Part shown: in pieces, positions 6,470-14,600 of the stretch
How the letters are laid out: every line of letters starts with the position of its first letter
Numbering within the stretch: position 1 is the stretch's first letter
Virus record (IMG/VR): IMGVR_UViG_3300027754_000376
Coordinates: 1-26,099 of that record
DNA length: 26,099 bases
Direction: 5' to 3' (one strand)
Source: a virus
Translations under genes and position numbers: made by a program
Notes under the pieces: generated by a model
What the model was told of the DNA's origin: nothing
The model's database searches: none
The model's input: only the letters and a program-made list of their open reading frames with translations

Positions 6470-7675
6470 ATGACTAATAAAACAGCAAAGAAAAATAAAA
6501 AAGTATTCCGCCAAGGCGTAGTACAAATCCACGGACGCTTTGTACTTGAAGACGAAGGAACTACTCCTGTATTAATTAAAACAAATGGAGCAAGCCGAGG
6601 TGTACATAGTGTTGTACGAGATGGCGATGCTATTCGCGTATTTCTTAATATGCCAAAAGCTACATTCCTAGGTACGCCAATTGTATCTTATCTAGATGAT
6701 GACGATGCAGCGGGTTCTATCTATCAGTTTATCGTATCTGATGTCGTTAGCACACCAGGTACCTATCCTGGGAATCTAGCCTATTTTGATATCTCAGCAT
6801 TTAATTATGACAACGAACTAACATCATTTCCAGGCACATGCCTTTTTACAGTAAATGTTACAACTGCTGTAGTGCCAAATGGTATGCTTCCAGTTGTGGA
6901 AGACCAAAATGGGCCAATTCCTCCAACTTGGGATGATGCAACTGCCTATGTCTTTGGTGAAAAAGTTGAATTAGACGACAAATATTATGTTGCTCTACAA
7001 GCAAGTACTGACATAGAACCAGGGGTAGCTGATGGTTGGGAAGAATATTGGGAAGAATATTCACTCTTTCCTTATGAATTTGCTGCACGTACTGCAATTG
7101 GGCCTACTGCAATTGTTCATACCCCAAAGGTTGAAAGCGTATCTGTATATGGTCGCTTTATGGGAATACCAGCTGCATGGAGCGATGCCTATACATACGC
7201 GGTAGGAAATTATGTATATATTGGTTTTAAAGTTTATAAGGCAATAGCAGAAAACCTAAATGTAGAACCAGGTGTTGATGTTGGTTGGGAAGCATCTTGG
7301 GAGGAAGCTGTATTGCTGATTTCAGAAAATGCTGAAAGCGAAGGAGTATCTAGCGTTGTACTAAATAACGATGGTCAATATCCAGATCTTCCAACAAATG
7401 TTTATATTGTAACACTAGACCCAGTTTCGCCAATTGTACAATTCCTAGGCGCTCCAACAATTACTCTAATCAGTCGCGATGGCCCTGTAGGAGTTTATTG
7501 GAGAGTTGCAAAGGTATTTTGTGAAGGTGCTAGTGCAACATATGGTACTTCTGCAAATCAAATTGTTTTTGCGTTCTATGATACCGAACCAGTTCCAGAA
7601 ATTAATTTGCTAGAAACTTCAGTAGCTGAAGTAGTTCATTTTACTCTACAATACACTACCAGTAACGTATTCTAA
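6470..7675 (+). CDS. Putative decoration protein: duplicated domain with two carbohydrate-binding-like inserts
   Basis: The 401-aa product looks like two copies of the domain of the preceding gene. Copy A has GRF (22-24), SRGVHSVVRDG (42-52), FLGTP (66-70) and end strand LFTVNVTT (125-132). Copy B has GRF (228-230), SEGVSSVV (290-297), FLGAP (325-329) and end strand HFTLQYTTS (390-398). Two 49-residue modules (150-198 and 233-281) match in register: Trp at 154/237, Tyr at 160/243, Gly at 163/246, Tyr at 173/256, EPG at 183/266, and Trp at 190/273 and 194/277. This Trp...Tyr-x2-Gly...Tyr...Pro-Gly...Trp pattern is that of CBM5/12 chitin-binding-type modules. Module 2 interrupts copy B; module 1 sits between the copies. 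The protein would show glycan-binding modules on the capsid surface. SD GAGGAA precedes the ATG, and a terminator follows the stop. Confidence 0.6.
   Translation: MTNKTAKKNKKVFRQGVVQIHGRFVLEDEGTTPVLIKTNGASRGVHSVVRDGDAIRVFLNMPKATFLGTPIVSYLDDDDAAGSIYQFIVSDVVSTPGTYPGNLAYFDISAFNYDNELTSFPGTCLFTVNVTTAVVPNGMLPVVEDQNGPIPPTWDDATAYVFGEKVELDDKYYVALQASTDIEPGVADGWEEYWEEYSLFPYEFAARTAIGPTAIVHTPKVESVSVYGRFMGIPAAWSDAYTYAVGNYVYIGFKVYKAIAENLNVEPGVDVGWEASWEEAVLLISENAESEGVSSVVLNNDGQYPDLPTNVYIVTLDPVSPIVQFLGAPTITLISRDGPVGVYWRVAKVFCEGASATYGTSANQIVFAFYDTEPVPEINLLETSVAEVVHFTLQYTTSNVF
6917..7063 (+). repeat. CBM5/12-like module 1 (coding repeat)
   Basis: It encodes residues 150-198 of the 401-aa protein, with key residues W154, Y160, G163, Y173, E183-P184-G185, W190 and W194. 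It aligns without gaps to module 2. The two copies are clearly diverged at DNA level, so the duplication is not recent. The chitin-binding assignment is from pattern only. Confidence 0.55.
7166..7312 (+). repeat. CBM5/12-like module 2 (coding repeat)
   Basis: It encodes residues 233-281 of the 401-aa protein, with key residues W237, Y243, G246, Y256, E266-P267-G268, W273 and W277. It lies inside the second decoration-domain copy, between its GRF strand and its SEGVSSVV strand, as expected for a module placed in a surface loop. Confidence 0.55.
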
Positions 7676-7682
7676 GATAGAG

Positions 7683-7709
7683 GGCTAGGACTGCAAACTA
7701 GCCTTTTTT
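7683..7709 (+). terminator. Intrinsic terminator after the 401-aa gene
   Basis: GGCTAG (7683-7688) pairs with CTAGCC (7698-7703), with a 9-base loop and six T at 7704-7709. It starts 7 bases after the stop codon. The next ATG is at 7724, so no promoter fits between; the downstream genes must be reached by read-through or from a promoter inside a gene. Confidence 0.85.
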
Positions 7710-7723
7710 ATAGGAAATGCAGG

Positions 7724-8878
7724 ATGAGCTTACAGGTATATATAACAAGCGATTTGCCATACCACGATGATTATCCTTATGTACAGGGTAATCTAGCTAT
7801 TCCTATTCAAATTGTGGTTTATAACGAAGATGAAGTTAATAGCGTACAATTAAAACAAATATACCTAACCGAAAACGATAGTGCTCTTGGTACAGGTGCT
7901 GCTCTATCATTGGGTATGCCTGTATTTAAATATATTAGCAGCCAGAATCCAACTACAAACAATGTTATACCACCTGATAGCGAGGTAATATATGACGTAC
8001 TCTATATTCCTCAAATAAACGCCCTACAAGCCCCTATTGTTGCTGAAGCAACCCCAACTGCACAATTAGGAAAGAATCGCTACAGCGTTGAATTACGGGC
8101 CATTGTGCAGGTTTATGGAAGCACCGAGATGTATCGTGGCGAGATAGCAAAGTTCTATGTTTATCCTGCCGCAAATGTTAGCTATAATATTGTAACTCCT
8201 GTTAAAGTTTGGAGCCTATACGATAACCAACGTCCTACCAATAACGATAACTTTGATTTTCAGATAATGGTAGAAGAAATATTAGAGAATGGTAATATTG
8301 TAAGTGTTCCACAAGACCAGTTGTATTTTACAACCAGTGCCCCGTCTATATTACAAGTTATTGGCGAAGGCGTTAATGGTGCCACAGAGGGCGAGAATAG
8401 TAAAATAATTGGTGGAGCAGGATGTTGCGTAGTAGGAACTTATAGTCCTACGGTACAAGCCGAAATAAGTGTTCGCAGATGGGGATATACTTTTCCTATA
8501 ATAGGAAGCGTTAAAATAGCTGTTGTAAATGCACTGCCAGTATCATTAGCTATAAGCCCACCATTACTTAATTTTACACGCGATCCAGCTTCTGTAAATC
8601 GCGTAAATTATGCAGCACGATTAACAAAAAGCAATGGTAGTGTTGAAGATGTCAGCAATAGCGAGGATATAGTATGGCTGGCAAATGGACAAGAAAGTAG
8701 TGCAGTAGGATATTTTATTCCAGGAGCTAGTATCAATCGTGGTAGATTATACGTAGAAGATGATTATAATCAGCTAAATCCATATTCGGCAGTACCAGCA
8801 GTTATAACAGCAACCTATTCGCCAGGATATAATACATTAACAGGTCAGGCGAATATCTTTGTAAGAAAAACAGTCTAA
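7724..8878 (+). CDS. Ig-like (BIG2-type) virion surface protein (384 aa)
   Basis: I recognise no exact family, but the sequence suggests beta-sandwich domains. The N-terminal part (about 20-150) has alternating strands. Two bacterial Ig-like stretches follow. The first (about 153-268) carries DQLYFTTSAPSILQV, which fits the BIG2 signature of a Ser/Thr-rich strand before a Val. The second (about 271-382) carries PVSLAISPP, DIVWLANGQ and ending strands AVITATYSP and QANIFVRK. NSKIIGGAGCCVVG (225-238) recurs in altered form in the next protein. There is no signal peptide or membrane segment, so secretion by itself is unlikely. Placed in the block behind the coat gene, it is best read as a head fibre or outer capsid protein; Ig-like domains on phage capsids are known to bind surface glycans. 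SD AGGAA at 7712-7716. Confidence 0.6.
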   Translation: MSLQVYITSDLPYHDDYPYVQGNLAIPIQIVVYNEDEVNSVQLKQIYLTENDSALGTGAALSLGMPVFKYISSQNPTTNNVIPPDSEVIYDVLYIPQINALQAPIVAEATPTAQLGKNRYSVELRAIVQVYGSTEMYRGEIAKFYVYPAANVSYNIVTPVKVWSLYDNQRPTNNDNFDFQIMVEEILENGNIVSVPQDQLYFTTSAPSILQVIGEGVNGATEGENSKIIGGAGCCVVGTYSPTVQAEISVRRWGYTFPIIGSVKIAVVNALPVSLAISPPLLNFTRDPASVNRVNYAARLTKSNGSVEDVSNSEDIVWLANGQESSAVGYFIPGASINRGRLYVEDDYNQLNPYSAVPAVITATYSPGYNTLTGQANIFVRKTV

Positions 8879-8907
8879 AGACTAATTAAATAAAAGAGGA
8901 TATAAAC

Positions 8908-10287
8908 ATGGCAATTAACGTAGATTTCTTAAGTGCTCCAGACAACTTAGAGACAGGCAAAAGCAAACCAGTTGCAATCTCAATAGAGAACGATACAGCA
9001 AATGATATTACTATTAGTGGTATTTCTGTGGTTGATAATAAAGGCATTTTTACTGGAGGTGCATTCATTCCCTGCTTTAAAGTTGCTGAAGATGTTTATT
9101 CAGTTGGCACTCCAGAACTAAACCCAGTTCCTGCTTGGGGAACTCCCGAACAAAGTAGCGAACGAACAAATGGCGATCCACTTATCTATTTCCCTGCCAA
9201 CTTAAGCGGAGTCTCTTATGTTCCTGCCGTTGAGGGAATTAACTATGCAAGCGGCTCATACGGTGGTCAAGCAGTTGGTATTCCTGCTCCTTCAGACCCA
9301 CTCATCAGCACTTCGGTACTTATTCCTGCTGGCGAAACATGCTATTACGCAACACAACTTACATCATTAACGCAAGGTTCGCTATTTCAACCACTTCCAG
9401 GTCAAGTACAACTTTATGGCGAGGTAGGTGTTTATGTTTTAGTAGAAGGCGATACCGAACCATTATGCACAGGTTTTGTCAATCCATATCTATACACAGG
9501 CACTTCAGTTGGATTAAGTGTTGTACCAGTTGGATTAAAGGGTTCAAGCAACGTCCTTGTTGGCAGCGGTGCAGATATTATTAATCTTGCTCAATATGGA
9601 CGCAATCCACAATATGCCGACTTTGATTTCCCACTTCGTGCACTATTAGATATTGATGATGGACGCCAAATTGACGTAACACGTTTTTGTACCTATACTT
9701 CATCAGACCCAGTACTTACCGTTGTTGCAGGCCCAAGTGCGTATGGAGCTACTCCTATTCCTCCTGCTGTACTTCCAACTGGGGGGAATAGTCAGACGAT
9801 TGGTGGCGGCGGTGCTTGTACTATTGATCCTGATGAAGCAGATGATTTTGAACCAATATACTCAATATTAGAGGCAACCATGCCTGGTCAGAGCGTTGAC
9901 CCTGCCACTACAAGTGTTGGCGTCTTACTGTATGTTGGTCTCCCAGTACAATTCCGTATCCTAGAAACATCACCAATTATTGCACGCTATACACCAAGTG
10001 CTATAACCTACACATGCACGCCAGTTATTATTTATGAAGATGGAACCGTAGAGGACGAAACTGGTGGCAGCTACGTGCTAATGGAGTTTGATACTGCAAC
10101 CAACCAAGGCGATGGCATAACAGGTGGTATCTTTACTTGGGACGACCAAGATGCTGGTTATTTTAACGTAAGCAACGTAGCGGTAGAAACAAGAACCTTT
10201 ATAAAAATTACTTGGATTGATACTGACTATCCATTACTAAAGGGTCTACCACCAATCTACGTTCCACTAATTGCAACCCCTAACTAA
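8908..10287 (+). CDS. Ig-like virion surface protein, paralogue of the preceding gene (459 aa)
   Basis: The order of segments follows that of the 384-aa protein. An opening strand pair (PVAISIENDTANDITISGIS, 21-40) is followed by LIPAGETCYYATQLTSL (138-154), which matches VIPPDSEVIYDVLYIPQI there. DFDFPLRALLDIDDG (238-252) matches NFDFQIMVEEILENG. TSSDPVLTVVAG (264-275) is a BIG2-type signature, and NSQTIGGGGACTI (294-306) matches NSKIIGGAGCCVV. The C-terminal Ig-like part (about 345-455) has EDGTVEDE and ends in short strands. An extra Gly/Pro/Tyr-rich stretch (about 70-130) is missing from the shorter paralogue. No signal peptide or enzyme motif is seen. It is probably a second head fibre or capsid surface protein, possibly forming a mixed assembly with its neighbour. 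SD GAGGATA before the ATG. Confidence 0.58.
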   Translation: MAINVDFLSAPDNLETGKSKPVAISIENDTANDITISGISVVDNKGIFTGGAFIPCFKVAEDVYSVGTPELNPVPAWGTPEQSSERTNGDPLIYFPANLSGVSYVPAVEGINYASGSYGGQAVGIPAPSDPLISTSVLIPAGETCYYATQLTSLTQGSLFQPLPGQVQLYGEVGVYVLVEGDTEPLCTGFVNPYLYTGTSVGLSVVPVGLKGSSNVLVGSGADIINLAQYGRNPQYADFDFPLRALLDIDDGRQIDVTRFCTYTSSDPVLTVVAGPSAYGATPIPPAVLPTGGNSQTIGGGGACTIDPDEADDFEPIYSILEATMPGQSVDPATTSVGVLLYVGLPVQFRILETSPIIARYTPSAITYTCTPVIIYEDGTVEDETGGSYVLMEFDTATNQGDGITGGIFTWDDQDAGYFNVSNVAVETRTFIKITWIDTDYPLLKGLPPIYVPLIATPN

Positions 10288-10296
10288 GGAAAAAAT

Positions 10297-10770
10297 ATGA
10301 GCACACTCAACGATATGAAATTTAAAAGTATAATGGCCAAACGTAAGAATCCTTACGAAGGCAATGAGAAGTTTAGCGACGAAATGGAAGCTGAAACTGC
10401 TAATGGTGGTAATTTTGCCAAAGGAGGCATGGTAAAATGTGCTTCTTGTGGTGGGAAGATGGCAATGGGCGGAATGAGCTGTGCCCAAGGCTGTAAAATG
10501 GCTGAAGGCGGCGCAGTTGATAAGAAAAAGAACGCTGTTATGGCAATTATCGCTAAAATCGGTAAAAAGCCTATGGATAGCGTAGGTAAAAGCCCTGATG
10601 AAATGATGGGTGGCGAAGAAGGACAGATGGAAGGTGAGATGTCTGCCAGTCATGAAGCTAAGATGGCAGCTGCTGATGAAGTTATGAGCGCTCTAAAAAG
10701 CGGCGATACAATGGCATTTGCAGGAGCATTAGAAAACTTTATCTCTTGCTGTGGCGATATGGACGATTAA
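10297..10770 (+). CDS. Met/Cys-rich hypothetical protein (157 aa)
   Basis: Not assigned to a named family. By count it has 19 Met and 6 Cys in 157 residues. Cys48-x2-Cys51 and Cys62-x3-Cys66 lie in a Gly/Met-rich stretch (42-72) that could hold a metal, and a Cys pair (151-152) stands near the end. It contains the short motif A-x-GG-x-V twice (FAKGGMV at 40-46, MAEGGAV at 68-74); the same motif occurs in the two large proteins at 19.3-23.7 kb. The C-terminal part is helical and acidic, with DEVMSALKSGDTMAFAGALENFI (about 127-149). The SD AAGGAA overlaps the stop of the previous gene, so the two are probably coupled. A hairpin and then a terminator follow. It is probably a virion or assembly protein; metal binding is untested. 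Confidence 0.7.
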   Translation: MSTLNDMKFKSIMAKRKNPYEGNEKFSDEMEAETANGGNFAKGGMVKCASCGGKMAMGGMSCAQGCKMAEGGAVDKKKNAVMAIIAKIGKKPMDSVGKSPDEMMGGEEGQMEGEMSASHEAKMAAADEVMSALKSGDTMAFAGALENFISCCGDMDD

Positions 10771-10776
10771 GAGCTT

Positions 10777-10800
10777 GATAGGTGCCTCTCCTCATCTATC
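10777..10800 (+). other. Hairpin between the 157-aa gene and its terminator
   Basis: GATAGGTG (10777-10784) pairs with CATCTATC (10793-10800) as an 8-bp stem with one G-U pair around an 8-base pyrimidine loop CCTCTCCT. There is no T-run behind it, so it is not itself a terminator. It may protect the 3' end of the upstream mRNA or be a processing site. Confidence 0.45.
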
Positions 10801-10809
10801 TAAGTTCGG

Positions 10810-10842
10810 GGCTGGTATGGTTTGCCCAGCCAGCCTTTTTTT
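10810..10842 (+). terminator. Intrinsic terminator before the adaptor gene
   Basis: GGCTGG (10810-10815) pairs with CCAGCC (10830-10835), followed by seven T (10836-10842). A second CCAGCC at 10826-10831 offers an alternative, tighter stem that lies farther from the T-run. Only 15 bases remain before the ATG of the adaptor gene. Confidence 0.82.
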
Positions 10843-10857
10843 ACGAGGTAAACATAA

Positions 10858-11616
10858 ATGGCAATTACATTAGGTGAATTAATAACTCAAATACGCAACC
10901 GCTGTGACCTTAATAGCAGTGAATTTATTACCGACGATGAGATGGCAGGTTATATTAATTTCTCATTAGGTGAACTATATGGCTTGCTTGTTAACAGCTT
11001 TGGAGGCGATTATTTTGCAACTAGTATTGTAAAAAATATTGCTGCCAATGGCACCGCATTAACAACCGACCTACCCGACGATCTCTATAAAGTGCTAGGA
11101 ATAGACCTACAGATTAGCCCCTCTCCAAGCACCAATCGCATTACCCTACAACCATATAACTTTAATGAACGCAATCGTGCTAACTCCAGCAATATGAGTG
11201 GCTATGCAACACAATATACAACCAATTATCGCTATAGACTCTTTAATCAAACACTACAGATTCAACCTCCAGCAGCAGGAGCATTGGAATTACTTGTTTG
11301 GTACGTTCCTGTAGCTCCACAATTTGATGTTACTCTCCCACTTGACCTAGAACAAACATTCCAAAATAACTCTAATTTAAATAATTGGCTTGAATACGTT
11401 ATTGTTGATGTCAGCATCAAATGCAAGGCCAAGGAAGAGACTGATGCTTCACTTTTTGTTCGTGCTAAAGCATTATTAACCGAACGTATCCGTAATGAAT
11501 CCCAAAATCGTGATATCGGTACACCTCCATCGGTAAGTGATATTTATGCTACTGGTGCTGTTACCGACCTTGGTTGGGGCAATGCTGGCGGAAGTTATTG
11601 GGGTTGGACGCCTTAA
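10858..11616 (+). CDS. Head-tail adaptor (connector) protein
   Basis: The 252-aa product starts with the pattern of podovirus adaptors and tail-tubular-A-like proteins: a helix LGELITQIRNRCDL, then EFITDDEMAGYINFSLGELYGLL (22-44), then a short beta part (ALTTDLPDDLYKVLGIDL). ELLVWYVPVAP (about 144-154) follows, with a long helix near the C-terminus (LNNWLEYVIVDVSIKCKAKEE, DASLFVRAKALLTERI). Such proteins form a ring under the portal and join it to the nozzle. Gene order (after capsid genes, before fibre and nozzle) agrees. SD GAGG at 10845-10848. Its TAA overlaps the ATG of the fibre gene by one base. The C-terminal tail is Gly/Trp-rich (GWGNAGGSYWGWTP), which may be a docking end; that is inference. 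Confidence 0.72.
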   Translation: MAITLGELITQIRNRCDLNSSEFITDDEMAGYINFSLGELYGLLVNSFGGDYFATSIVKNIAANGTALTTDLPDDLYKVLGIDLQISPSPSTNRITLQPYNFNERNRANSSNMSGYATQYTTNYRYRLFNQTLQIQPPAAGALELLVWYVPVAPQFDVTLPLDLEQTFQNNSNLNNWLEYVIVDVSIKCKAKEETDASLFVRAKALLTERIRNESQNRDIGTPPSVSDIYATGAVTDLGWGNAGGSYWGWTP

Positions 11617-14600
11617 TGCGAAATCGTAAAATACCAAATATACGCTTAAACGAACCACTTAAAGCTGTTGATGTTAACCGTGCTCTTGATAATATCATCA
11701 ACACAATAAATCCTTTTGTTGACGAGGCTACTGTAGCTATCAATGAAGGCGGTTCACCTGTACAAGATATAATTGGTGGTGTTGATATTGGCGTTACAAG
11801 CACCGCAGGAGGCGTTTATACCGTTTCCTTTACAGGAAGTCCAAGCGGTGTTAGCATCGTCCCAGGAACAGGTATAGGCGTTGTAGAGGCCCCTGTTGGA
11901 ACCTTTACGATCACCAACACGCTGCCCGAAGATACAAACGTCGTTGCTGGTACTGGAATCTCTATTGTAGAGGCACCAGCTGGTACCTTTACTGTTACCA
12001 ATAGCGATCCTGCAAGTGCTGTCAACGTTGTTGCCAGTACAGGTATATCTGTAAGCGAAAGCCCAACTGGCACATTTACAGTTACAAATACACTTCCTGA
12101 CCAAACAGTTGTATTAACAAATGGCACTGGTATTTCTAATACTGGCACCTATCCTAATTTTACAATTACCAATACACTTCCTGACCAAACAGTTGTATTA
12201 ACTCCTGGAACTGGCATTTCAACAAGCGGAACTTATCCAAACTTTACAATTACCAACACCGACCCTGCAAGTGCCATAGATGTAACAGCAGGAACAGGTA
12301 TTTCTGTTGTAGAGGCTCCCACAGGAACCTTTGCAGTTACCAACACGCTACCTGACCAAACAGTTGTATTAACCAATGGTACTGGCATAAGTAATACTGG
12401 CACTTATCCTAATTTTACTGTAACCAATACACTTCCTGACCAAACAGTTGTATTAACAAATGGTACTGGCATAAGTAATACTGGCACTTATCCTAATTTT
12501 ACTGTAACCAATACACTTCCTGACCAAACAGTTGTATTAACCAATGGTACTGGCATAAGTAATACTGGCACTTATCCAAACTTTACTGTAACCAATACAT
12601 TGCCAGATCAAACGGTTGTATTAACAAATGGAACTGGAATTTCAACAACTGGCACTTATCCAAACTTTACTATTACCAACACCGACCCTGCAAGTGCCAT
12701 AGATGTAACGGCTGGCACTGCAATCTCTGTTGTTGAAAGCCCAACTGGAACATTTGCAGTTACAAATACAGCTCCAGACCAAACAGTTGTCTTAACAAAC
12801 GGCACAGGCATAAGCAATACTGGTACCTATCCAAACTTTACTGTTACAAACACTCTGCCAGACCAAACAGTTGTATTAACAAATGGCACTGGTATTTCTA
12901 ATACTGGCACTTATCCTAATTTTACTGTTACAAATACAGCTCCAGACCAAACAGTTGTATTAACAAACGGCACAGGTATTACCGTAACTGGCACATATCC
13001 AAACTTTACAATAACAAATAGCAGTCCTGGTTCTTCTTTATTAGCTTCTAATAATGCTTGGACGGGAACAAATACATTTACTAATGCTGCTTTACCACTT
13101 AAAGCAACCAATACAACTGCTCTAAACTCGGGTGTCCTATCAACCTATGGATTTCATGCTCTAAATGCAAGCGGATATGGTGTTGCGCTTGGTGGAACCA
13201 CAGGCACAGGTCGTCTTGAAGTAATATCGCCAGCGTTAGGCTTTTCTGGCAATTTATACATGAATGTCCAGGGTGGTGGCGATCTTTATCTACCAAACGT
13301 CAATAGCCAACTAATTGTTGGAAGCACTACAAGCCCAAGTTCTACTGCTAAAGTTGCAGTAAATGCAGGTCTTTCCACTACAAATGCTTTTTATGCTAAT
13401 ATTGGAAGCCTACGACTTGACAATGGCGATGCAACAGTTTTAGGAACAATTACAGGAAATACTGTTTCAGCCACTACCTATACTGGTCTCCCAGTAAGTT
13501 CTATCTTAGCAGGAACAGGTATTAACGTAGGCAACGTTGCAGGGGCAGTAACTGTTACTAACTCTTTACCTGACCAAACAGTTGTATTAACCAATGGTAC
13601 TGGCATAAGTAATACTGGTACCTATCCAAACTTTACTGTTACAAATACGGCTCCAGACCAAACAGTTGTCTTAACAAACGGCACAGGCATATCAGTTACA
13701 GGCACGTATCCAAACTTCACTATTACCAACACCGATCCCGCATCAGGTGTTAATATCACTGGTGGCACAGGCGTAACCGTAACTGAACCTACAACAAATA
13801 ACTTTTCTGTAGCAATCGGGCAAGCCGTAGGAACTACAAGCGACGTAATATTTAATAAAACTACTGCGACAACAAGCGTATTAACTCCAACTCTTGATAC
13901 AGCAACTGCGGTTGCTCTAAATATTGGCACGACAAATGCAAATTCTGTTTCAGTAGGTCGTGCAGGTATCACAAGCACCATACTAGGAACGGCGAACATA
14001 AACACCGTAGTTCCCAGCGTTGGTTTAAATGTCACGCCAGCTTCGGTAGCGGGTGTTGGTGTATCAACGACCATAAATGGTGGTGCTAGCTCAGGTGCCG
14101 CTGGCGGAACCGTATCTATCTCAGGCGGTGCTGGTAATACTACTGCGGGTGGCGTTACTATTACTGGTGGCGCAGGTACAGACGGTGGGCCCATTACGGT
14201 CACCGCAGGACAAGGTGGTTTAAGTCCTGGTGGAGCGCTAACATTAAAGAGCGGTTTATCAACTGCCAATAACGGTGGCGAAGTCATTGTGCAGGCTAAC
14301 ACAGGCAATGCCGTTGGTTTCCGTGGTGGTCACGTTCAAATAGCCGCTGGAAACTCAACCTCTGGCACAGCAGGAAATGTTTATGTAGAAGGCGGCGATG
14401 CCGCTACTGACGGCACTATCAATATTGGTACAGGCGTAACACCATCAGGAGCAAGTATAATTGGTGCTACAAGTGCCGTAACTATCGGAAGAAGCACATT
14501 TAATACAACGGTAAATGGTGGCGTAACTACTCCTGTTGTTTTAGGAACTTATTTATATGCCGAAGGGCCATCATCAAACATTAATATTACAAATACATCT

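Noticed and set aside
11859-13029. CRISPR-like array appearance of regular 84-base repeats
   Set aside because: The repeats are in frame, uninterrupted by spacers, and encode a regular fibre shaft.
13622-14308. 228-aa minus-strand ORF inside the fibre gene
   Set aside because: It is the antisense of the repeat and Gly-rich fibre sequence. Its Pro/Val-rich repeats mirror the sense repeats, and it has no SD or neighbours on that strand.
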